Both the position numbers and the translations under genes were made by a program. Source: Pseudarthrobacter sp. IC2-21 (GTDB lineage: Bacteria; Actinomycetota; Actinomycetes; Actinomycetales; Micrococcaceae). Taken from it: a stretch of DNA of 64,000 nt. The notes under the pieces were generated by a model. That model had not been told where the DNA came from and did no database searches. It was given only the letters and a program-made list of their open reading frames with translations. Below, one piece after another: positions 53,010 to 61,908 of the stretch. Location: the NCBI RefSeq assembly GCF_034048115.1, contig NZ_CP139145.1, positions 2,232,001-2,296,000 of the forward strand, written 5' to 3'. Position 1 is the stretch's first letter, and each line of letters starts with the position of its first letter.

Positions 53010-54014
53010 ATGAGGGCCTGGTGGGTGGAAGAACCCGGCCCCATGGCGTCCGGCCCGATGCGGCTGGGCGAACGGCCGGACCCGCTGCCCGGGCAGGATG
53101 AGGTCCTGTTGTCCGTGCGCGCATGCGGGGTCTGCCGGACAGATCTTCACCTTGCCGAAGGAGACCTGCGTCCCCGCGGCGCCCGCAGGATTCCCGGTCA
53201 TGAGGTGGTGGCCGAGGTGGTGGGGCTGGGAGCGGGAAGCAACCGGTTCCGCTTGGGCGACCGCGTGGGGGCGGCCTGGCTGGCCCGGACGTGCGGATCC
53301 TGCAGATTCTGCCGGCGCGGGGCGGAGAACCTTTGCCTCAGTCCCACTTTCACCGGCTGGGACACCGACGGCGGCTATGCGGAGCTGATGGTGGCCCACC
53401 AGGACTATGTGTACCCTCTGCCCGACGTGTTTTCGGACGAGAAAGCCGCGCCCCTGCTCTGCGCAGGAATCATCGGTTACCGGGCGCTTCGCAGCTCCGG
53501 GCTCCCGCCGGGCGGCAGCCTTGGGATCTACGGCTTCGGCGGTTCAGCCCACCTCACAGCCCAGATGGCCATTTACGAAGGCGCCAGCGTCTACGTCATG
53601 ACACGGTCGCCGGCGGCGCAGAAACTTGCCCTGGAGCTGGGGGCCAGGTTTGCCGGCCCCGCCGATGCCACGCCGCCGGAACCGCTGGACGCGGCCATCC
53701 TCTTCGCTCCCGTCGGCGAACTCGTGCCGGTCGCGCTCCGGGCCCTGGACCGCGGCGGGACCCTTGCGGTGGCAGGAATCCATTTGAGCGACATCCCGGC
53801 CCTTGATTATCAAAAGGACCTGTTCCAGGAACGCCGCCTTCGCAGCGTGACCGCCAACACCAGAACCGACGGGACGGAATTCCTGGCGCTCGCCGGGAGA
53901 ATCCCCCTGAACCCCACCACGGTGGCCTATCCCTGGACAAAAGCAGACCAAGCACTGCTTGACCTGTCCCTGGACCGGTTCACGGGGGCCGCCGTGCTCC
54001 TCCGCACGGCCTGA
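53010..54014 (+). CDS. Zinc-dependent alcohol dehydrogenase (MDR family), short form
   Basis: A 334-aa zinc MDR alcohol dehydrogenase. Catalytic zinc ligands are in GVCRTDLH and GHEVVAEV; structural zinc cysteines CGSCRFCRRGAENLC are complete. The Rossmann motif is unusual: GIYGFGGSAHLTAQMA rather than GxGxxG with standard spacing. It begins MRAWWVEEPGPM and belongs to the single-polypeptide AdhA-type. Operon with the PNPOx gene upstream (7-base gap). Confidence 0.9.
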   Translation: MRAWWVEEPGPMASGPMRLGERPDPLPGQDEVLLSVRACGVCRTDLHLAEGDLRPRGARRIPGHEVVAEVVGLGAGSNRFRLGDRVGAAWLARTCGSCRFCRRGAENLCLSPTFTGWDTDGGYAELMVAHQDYVYPLPDVFSDEKAAPLLCAGIIGYRALRSSGLPPGGSLGIYGFGGSAHLTAQMAIYEGASVYVMTRSPAAQKLALELGARFAGPADATPPEPLDAAILFAPVGELVPVALRALDRGGTLAVAGIHLSDIPALDYQKDLFQERRLRSVTANTRTDGTEFLALAGRIPLNPTTVAYPWTKADQALLDLSLDRFTGAAVLLRTA

Positions 54015-54040
54015 CATGCGGCCGCCACCGCGGCCACCTT

Positions 54041-54058
54041 GGTGCCCTTCGGCCCTAG
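54041..54058 (+). promoter_or_regulatory. DosR-like box upstream of usp cluster
   Basis: GGTGCCCTTCGGCCCTAG, centred 42 bases before the usp ATG at 54092. The right arm GGCCCTA is perfect; the left arm has GGTGC in place of GGGAC. Confidence 0.55.
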
Positions 54059-54091
54059 CTGCGGGGCCGGATTTTGGGCAAAGGTGGTGCC

Positions 54092-54562
54092 ATGAGTGAA
54101 AGCAAAAACATCCTGGTTGGAATTGACGGTTCCGAATTCTCCCCCGCGGCGCTGCGCCTCGCCGGCCGGCTGGCCACGGCGTTGGACGCTCCGCTGAAGG
54201 TTCTCACATGCCTGGGTTACTCCGATTTCTATCTCCCGGAACGCATGCCCCCCGGCGGTGACCTCGACACCCCCGCGGAACTTGAAGCCATAGCCCGCCG
54301 CCTGATGGAGCAGGCCATCGAGAGGGCCTTTGGCCAGGAGCGTCCCGAGCACCTCGTCGCAGTGGTCAAAGTGGGTTCCCCTGCCAAGGTCCTGGTGGAG
54401 GAAAGCCGGGACGCCCAGCTGCTCGTGGTGGGCCGTCGGGGCCGCGGAGGCTTGCTGGGGCAGCTCATGGGTTCGGTCAGTGCCGCGTGCACGGCCCACG
54501 CGCATTGTCCTGTCGTGGTGGTCAGCCAGGAAGCCGGGGAAGACCATGGAACAAACCCCTGA
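54092..54562 (+). CDS. Universal stress protein (single domain)
   Basis: A 156-aa USP with ILVGIDGSEFSPAALRLAGRL and nucleotide loop VVGRRGRGGLLGQLMGSVSA. ATG at 54092 with AAGGTGG upstream. It overlaps the next usp gene by 17 bases, so 54092-55887 is one transcript of three USP genes. Confidence 0.9.
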   Translation: MSESKNILVGIDGSEFSPAALRLAGRLATALDAPLKVLTCLGYSDFYLPERMPPGGDLDTPAELEAIARRLMEQAIERAFGQERPEHLVAVVKVGSPAKVLVEESRDAQLLVVGRRGRGGLLGQLMGSVSAACTAHAHCPVVVVSQEAGEDHGTNP

Positions 54563-55061
54563 CCCCGACGTCATTGTTGTGGGAGTGGACGGGAGCGTGC
54601 CGTCCATCACCGCACTCCGTTGGGCCCAGGCGCTGGCCCCGTTGCTCAATGCCCGTCTGCGGGCGGTCACGTGCTGGCAATTCCAGATTGCCCTGGGCAC
54701 GTTTACACCCCTCCTCTGGGACCCCGAAGAGGAGGCCCGGAGCGTCTGTGCGGCCGCTGTGTCGGAGGCGTTCGACGGCGCCACTCCGGTCGGGCTCGAA
54801 ATGGTCGCCTCCCAGGGGCCGCCGGCGAAAGTCCTGGTGGAAGAAAGCAGGACTGCGCGGATGGTCGTGGTGGGCAGCCGCGGCCGGGGCGGATTTGAGG
54901 GCCTGTTGCTCGGTGCGGTGAGCGCCGCCGTGGCGGAGCACGCAAAATGCCCCGTCCTGGTGGTGCATGGCACCGACCTGCCGTCCGCGTTCTCCGTTGC
55001 TCCCGGGCAGCTCTCCGCAGAAGGGGGTGGCCAGACCGGGTCCAGCCATGCCCGCGCCTGA
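54546..55061 (+). CDS. Universal stress protein (single domain, extended C-terminus)
   Basis: A 171-aa USP: IVVGVDGSVPSITALRWAQALAP, nucleotide loop VVGSRGRGGFEGLLLGAVSAA, and a 20-residue polar C-terminal extension. Start ATG 54546 lies within the end of the preceding gene; the stop is inside the next gene, which starts at 55048. Confidence 0.88.
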   Translation: MEQTPDPDVIVVGVDGSVPSITALRWAQALAPLLNARLRAVTCWQFQIALGTFTPLLWDPEEEARSVCAAAVSEAFDGATPVGLEMVASQGPPAKVLVEESRTARMVVVGSRGRGGFEGLLLGAVSAAVAEHAKCPVLVVHGTDLPSAFSVAPGQLSAEGGGQTGSSHARA

Positions 55062-55887
55062 CCGCATTGTTGTTGGCTACGACGGTTCGGCAGAGGCGGG
55101 CGCGGCGGTGCGCTGGGCCGCCCGGCATGCCACCTACCTGGATTGTGAACTGCACGTGATCCATTGCTCGCTGTGGCCCCTGCTGACCAGCGACCTTGGC
55201 CCGGTCAGGGGAATCGAGGGCAGCGGCCTGCAACATCAGGCCCAGACCATCCTTGAGCAGGGAAAAGCCGAGGCAGTGTCGGTAGCGCCCCGGGTCCCGG
55301 TCCACGGCCGGCTCCTGTACGGCCTGCCGGCCGGCCACCTCCGGCGGATAGCCGGCGATGCCCGCATGCTGGTGCTTGGCAGCCGCGGGATAGGAGGGTT
55401 CCTGGGTCTCCTCGTGGGATCCGTCAGCCTGGAACTCGCCGCAACGGCCTCCTGCCCTGTTGCGGTGATCCGGTTCGATAACCACCCGGAGGGACGCATC
55501 GTAGTGGGAATCGACCCGTCCGGGTCCGCCGGCGCACTTCGGCTTGCCTGCGACCTCGCCAGTGCCACCGGAAGCGAACTGATGATCATCCACGTCATCC
55601 GGCCCCACGATGGCATGGCCCACGCAACCGGAACCGGAAGAGAAGCGGCACGCCGTCTCCTGCTGGGGGTGGCTGAGGATGCCAAGGCCCTTGCTCCAAG
55701 GGTGACGATCAGCCAGGACCTTGTCCGGGACGCCTCCGTGCCCCGGGCACTCCTCAATGCCTCCCGCGGCGCGGCCCTCATCGTGGTCGGAAGCAAAGGC
55801 CACGGCCTCCTGAAAGGAACCATCGGCTCCAATGCCCATGCCGTCCTCCACCATGCGACCGGCCCGGTGCTGATCTCCCGCAACTGA
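55048..55887 (+). CDS. Universal stress protein (tandem domain)
   Basis: A 279-aa two-domain USP. Domain 1 (1-140): IVVGYDGSAEAGAAVRWAA and loop VLGSRGIGGFLGLLVGSVSL. Domain 2 (145-279): IVVGIDPSGSAGALRLACDL and loop VVGSKGHGLLKGTIGSNAH. The second loop keeps GxxG but has a different ending, so nucleotide binding there is uncertain. Third gene of the USP operon. Confidence 0.88.
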   Translation: MPAPDRIVVGYDGSAEAGAAVRWAARHATYLDCELHVIHCSLWPLLTSDLGPVRGIEGSGLQHQAQTILEQGKAEAVSVAPRVPVHGRLLYGLPAGHLRRIAGDARMLVLGSRGIGGFLGLLVGSVSLELAATASCPVAVIRFDNHPEGRIVVGIDPSGSAGALRLACDLASATGSELMIIHVIRPHDGMAHATGTGREAARRLLLGVAEDAKALAPRVTISQDLVRDASVPRALLNASRGAALIVVGSKGHGLLKGTIGSNAHAVLHHATGPVLISRN

Positions 55888-55938
55888 ACCGTTCCGGCGG
55901 GGCGGCTGCGCAGGGGCGACCTACCGCCGTCGTGCTTT

Positions 55939-55957
55939 CCGGGACCTTTGTCCCTTA
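55939..55957 (+). promoter_or_regulatory. Near-perfect DosR-like box upstream of adh
   Basis: CCGGGACCTTTGTCCCTTA has a near-palindromic GGGAC-CTTT-GTCCC core, the closest match in the window to the mycobacterial DosR consensus. It lies 91-109 bases before the ATG at 56048; CATCGT near 55978 could be the -10. Confidence 0.68.
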
Positions 55958-56047
55958 CCGCGGCGGCGCCCGCGCTCCATCGTTGAGATGGAGCAGTGTT
56001 CCGCCCGCAGGGTGGACCCCATTGAACAACAACAGCGAGGAACGGAC

Positions 56048-57103
56048 ATGAAAGCTATCGTTTACGGCGGCCCCGGGAAGAAATCCTGGACCGATGTGCC
56101 CGATCCGGCGATTAAGAATCCGGCCGATGCCATCGTCAAGGTGGACACCACCACCATCTGCGGCACTGACCTGCACATCCTCAAGGGCGACGTACCGGCC
56201 GTGACGGAAGGACGGATCCTGGGCCACGAAGGCGTGGGCACCATCACGGAGGTCGGCTCGTCAGTGACCAGCCTCAAACCCGGCGACCGCGTCATCATCT
56301 CGTGCATCAAGTCCTGCGGCCACTGCGCCAACTGCAAAGTGGGCCTTTATTCGCACTGCATGGGCGAGGAGGGAGCCCCGGGCATCGGCTGGGTGTTCGG
56401 CCACCTGATCGACGGTACCCAGGCCGAATACGTGCGCGTCCCCTACGCCGAGAACTCCCTGCACCTGCTGCCGCCCGGGGTCAGCGACGAACAGGCCGTG
56501 ATGCTCTCGGACATCCTCCCCACGGGCTTCGAAATCGGGGTGCAGTACGGCCGGGTGAAGCCCGGCGACACGGTGGCCGTTATTGGTGCCGGCCCGGTGG
56601 GCCTCGCGGCGATCGCCACCGCCGGGCTCTACGGTGCAGCCACCATCATCGCCGTGGACCTGGACGGGAACCGCCTGGAGAAGTCCCGCGAGTTCGGTGC
56701 CACGCATGTGGTCCGGTCCGGCGACGCCGACTGGAAGGAACAGGTGTTGGCCCTGACAGACGGCCAGGGCGTGGACGTAGCCATCGAAGCAGTGGGAATT
56801 CCCACCACCTTCAGCATGTGCACGGACATTGTCCGGCCGGGCGGCAACATCGCCAACGTCGGGGTCCATGGCAAGTCCGTTGAACTCCATGTGGAGAACC
56901 TCTGGATTCAGAACATCAACATCAGCATGGGACTGGTGAACGCCAACACCACGCCCATGCTGCTGAAGCTCGTGGCCCAGCAGAAGCTGCCTGCGGAAAA
57001 ATTCGCGACGCACCGCTTCAGTTTCGACCAGTTCCTCGAGGCCTACGACACCTTCGCCCGCGCCGCCGAAACCAGCGCCTTGAAGGTGGTCATCTCGGCA
57101 TGA
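56048..57103 (+). CDS. Zinc-dependent NAD(P) alcohol dehydrogenase (isopropanol/threonine DH-like)
   Basis: A 351-aa MDR dehydrogenase. Catalytic zinc ligands occur in TTICGTDLH and GHEGVGTI; the structural region CIKSCGHCANCKVGLYSHC has the cysteines needed; Rossmann motif VIGAGPVGLAAIATAGLYG. It resembles secondary alcohol and sorbitol dehydrogenases. Start ATG 56048 with AGGAACGGAC. It overlaps a short ORF (ATGA) before the P-type ATPase. Confidence 0.9.
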   Translation: MKAIVYGGPGKKSWTDVPDPAIKNPADAIVKVDTTTICGTDLHILKGDVPAVTEGRILGHEGVGTITEVGSSVTSLKPGDRVIISCIKSCGHCANCKVGLYSHCMGEEGAPGIGWVFGHLIDGTQAEYVRVPYAENSLHLLPPGVSDEQAVMLSDILPTGFEIGVQYGRVKPGDTVAVIGAGPVGLAAIATAGLYGAATIIAVDLDGNRLEKSREFGATHVVRSGDADWKEQVLALTDGQGVDVAIEAVGIPTTFSMCTDIVRPGGNIANVGVHGKSVELHVENLWIQNINISMGLVNANTTPMLLKLVAQQKLPAEKFATHRFSFDQFLEAYDTFARAAETSALKVVISA

Positions 57104-57177
57104 AAGGCCCCGGTGCCGCGGACAAAGCAGCCGCCCGGGCAAAGACGCCGGACAAAGCCCTCCCGCAGGCGCCTTGA
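57100..57177 (+). CDS. Possible 25-aa linking ORF between adh and P-type ATPase genes
   Basis: The frame starts in the adh stop (ATGA at 57100) and encodes MKGPGAADKAAARAKTPDK and a short tail, with a stop that overlaps a possible TTG start of the ATPase. It has no clear Shine-Dalgarno. It may only serve translational coupling. Confidence 0.35.
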   Translation: MKGPGAADKAAARAKTPDKALPQAP

Positions 57178-57185
57178 GGGGTCGG

Positions 57186-59645
<2,460 letters not shown>

Positions 59646-59681
59646 TGACTGCTGTTTAGAGCCTGCTGTCCGAGCCTGCCG

Positions 59682-60146
59682 TTAGAGCCAGTCGGCCGAA
59701 AAGTCCTGCGGCGGCCACCAGCGCGTGCGCGGCGTCACGGGGAAGCGTCGGCCGGAAATTTCGGCCGGACGGATTTGCACCAAATGTTCCTTGAGGCCCG
59801 GCTGCCAGGGGTCCCGGTCAGGACCGGCTTCCTGCAGGGCCGCCGGATCGCCGTCGAAAGTCCCAGGCTCGCCCTTCAGCACAACGCTCCAGACCTCGGT
59901 TCCATAGGGGTTCAGGCCGTCCACCTCGAAGGCCGCGGCGGTGCCCTTCAGGAGGGCCCGCAGTTTCGTCCCGGGCGCCGTACGGAAGACCACGGTTTCC
60001 TCGACCACCATGAAATTCACCGGGAAAATCTCAGGAGCCGCGCCGTTGATCACAGCCAGTCTCCCGATGTACGAGGACCGCAGGTATTTCCAGCACTCGT
60101 CCGGGGCGAGGTTTTCGATGTGAGACTCTGGCGGGGAGGTGCTCAT
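59682..60146 (-). CDS. PNPOx-fold flavin-binding protein, copy 3
   Basis: A 154-aa third paralog: DECWKYLRSSYIGRLAVI, EIFPVNFMVVEETVVFRTAPG, VWSVVLKGEP, SGRRFPVTPRTRWWPP. The RWWPP tail is shared with copy 1. It is divergent from hsp20 and may use the same DosR-like boxes at 60282-60312. Confidence 0.87.
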   Translation of the reverse strand: MSTSPPESHIENLAPDECWKYLRSSYIGRLAVINGAAPEIFPVNFMVVEETVVFRTAPGTKLRALLKGTAAAFEVDGLNPYGTEVWSVVLKGEPGTFDGDPAALQEAGPDRDPWQPGLKEHLVQIRPAEISGRRFPVTPRTRWWPPQDFSADWL

Positions 60147-60240
60147 GCACTGATCCTAGCCCCCTGCATCCCCGGCCTGCTGTATCCCCACCCCCTGCAT
60201 CCCCCGCCCGGTGTGTGCGGCCTGCGAGGTGACGCGCGCT

Positions 60241-60270
60241 TCACCGTTGCCGTGTGCCTTTCACCGTTGC
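60241..60270 (+). repeat. Direct repeat upstream of hsp20
   Basis: TCACCGTTGC occurs at 60241-60250 and 60261-60270, a 20-base period (two helical turns), which suits binding of a regulator on one DNA face. Just before it, CCCCCTGCATCCCC is also repeated (about 60160 and 60190). Confidence 0.4.
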
Positions 60271-60281
60271 TCACTACCTGC

Positions 60282-60312
60282 CGGGACCAAAGCCTCTGGG
60301 ACCGTCCGGTGC
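60282..60312. promoter_or_regulatory. Tandem DosR-like boxes upstream of hsp20
   Basis: GGGACCAAAGCCTC (60283-60296) is followed by a weaker GGGACCGTCCGGTGC (60298-60312). The second centre is about 73 bases before the hsp20 ATG. The mycobacterial hspX gene is also controlled by tandem DosR boxes. Confidence 0.5.
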
Positions 60313-60377
60313 ACGGCAGGAGTCTTAAGGAGCACCAATCTTTATCCCCACCGGCCATCATTGCAAGGAGGCAGAAA

Positions 60378-60800
60378 ATGGCTGATTTGATGAAGTGGTT
60401 CGACACCCGGCGGTCCCCCGTCGAAATGATCGAGAGGCTTTTTGAAGGAGATACTGCGGCATCGGGCATCCGGGTCGAAGAAGCTGTTGAAGGGAACACG
60501 CTGGTTGTCCGCGCTGAACTGCCGGGCATCGATCCGGAGAAGGACGTCAACGTTTCCATCGTGGACGGGGCCCTGGAAATCAAGGCCGAGCGCAGGGAAC
60601 AATCCGAGCAAAAGGGAAAGGACAGTTACCGGTCCGAGTTCCGGTACGGTTCGTTCGTCCGGAGGGTGGCATTGCCTGACGGTGTCAAGCCGGACGACAT
60701 CACCGCCTCCTACAAGGACGGCGTGCTTGAGGTCCGCACCCCCGTACCGGCCAAGTCGCAGGAAGCCCCCGCACGGAAGATCGAGATCACCCGCGGCTGA
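60378..60800 (+). CDS. Hsp20/alpha-crystallin family small heat shock protein
   Basis: A 140-aa small chaperone with the alpha-crystallin domain about residues 35-135 (LVVRAELPGIDPEKDVNVSI, FRYGSFVRRVALPDGVKPDDI, YKDGVLEVRTP). It is similar in length to mycobacterial HspX/Acr. AAGGAGG precedes the ATG at 60378. Preceded by possible DosR boxes. Confidence 0.93.
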   Translation: MADLMKWFDTRRSPVEMIERLFEGDTAASGIRVEEAVEGNTLVVRAELPGIDPEKDVNVSIVDGALEIKAERREQSEQKGKDSYRSEFRYGSFVRRVALPDGVKPDDITASYKDGVLEVRTPVPAKSQEAPARKIEITRG

Positions 60801-60882
60801 CCACCGCGCCCGCTAAACCAGGACGGGCCCGCTGAACCACGAACCACGAACCGCGCCCACCCCGTGCTCAACCGATCCGTGC

Positions 60883-61908
60883 TCAACCGAAGAGGACCGC
60901 TGCCTCCAGGTAGCGGTCCTCTGGCACGGTTTTGAGCCGGCCAAGGGCGGCTTCGAAGCCCACATTGACAATGTTGGTGCCGCGCAGGGAGACCATTGTC
61001 CCCCAGCGGCCCTCCGCCGCCGACGCCGTGGCCGCCATTCCCAACCTCGTCGCAAGCACCCTGTCTGCGGCAGTCGGGGCGCCACCGCGCTGGATGTGCC
61101 CCAGGACGGTGGCCCTGGTCTCAATCCCCGTCATGTGCTGCAGTTCCTGTTCCAGCAAAACTCCGATCCCGCCCAGCCGGGGCCGGCCGAAAGTATCAAG
61201 CCCGCGCGGCGAATAGGGCGCTTCGCGGCCCGCAGGGACGAACGCCTCGGCAACCACCACCAGTGGGGCCCGCCCGCGGTGGTAGGCGGACTGCACCCAC
61301 CGGGCGACCTGCTCCAAGGTGACTCTCTGCTCCGGGATGAGGATGGCGTGGGCGCCTGACGCCATCCCCGCGTGCAGCGCAATCCAGCCGGCGTTCCGGC
61401 CCATCACCTCAGCTATCATGCACCGGTGATGTGACTCGCCGGTGGTCCGCAGCCGGTCGATCGCCTCGGTGGCTGTCTGGACCGCCGTGTCGAACCCAAA
61501 CGTGACGTCGGTGGCGTCAAGGTCGTTGTCAATGGTTTTAGGAACGCCCACAACGTTGATCCCCGCGTCGGAGAGTTCCCGCGCCGCCGCCAGCGTCCCT
61601 TCTCCCCCGATGGCCACCAGGCCGTCCACACCCAGTTCTTCAAGGCTCCGGCGCAACGTTTCCGGGCTGCCATCCCTGAGCGGGTTGGTCCGCGACGTGC
61701 CGAGCACGGTTCCGCCCAGGCGGGACAACCCCCGCACAGCATGGCGGGGCAGCGGGACAAAATCCCGGTCAAGCACCCCGCGCCAGCCGTCGCGGAACCC
61801 GACGAACTCGTAGCCGTAGGTAATGACTCCCCGCAGGACGGCGCCACGGATCACGGCGTTGATTCCGGGACAGTCCCCACCGCTGGTCAGAATGCCCAGG
61901 CGGGTCAC
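60883..61908 (-). CDS. pfkA: 6-phosphofructokinase
   Basis: PFK phosphorylates fructose 6-phosphate. The 341-aa actinobacterial form has LTSGGDCPGINAVIRG, GGEGTLAAAREL and PKTIDNDLDATDVTFG. The Gly in GGEGT (position 104 of E. coli numbering) with Lys in PKTIDND (position 124) is the combination of the group III ATP-dependent enzymes. It is 4 bases overlapped by ppsA, whose product works in the opposite direction. ATG at 61908. Confidence 0.93.
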   Translation of the reverse strand: MTRLGILTSGGDCPGINAVIRGAVLRGVITYGYEFVGFRDGWRGVLDRDFVPLPRHAVRGLSRLGGTVLGTSRTNPLRDGSPETLRRSLEELGVDGLVAIGGEGTLAAARELSDAGINVVGVPKTIDNDLDATDVTFGFDTAVQTATEAIDRLRTTGESHHRCMIAEVMGRNAGWIALHAGMASGAHAILIPEQRVTLEQVARWVQSAYHRGRAPLVVVAEAFVPAGREAPYSPRGLDTFGRPRLGGIGVLLEQELQHMTGIETRATVLGHIQRGGAPTAADRVLATRLGMAATASAAEGRWGTMVSLRGTNIVNVGFEAALGRLKTVPEDRYLEAAVLFG

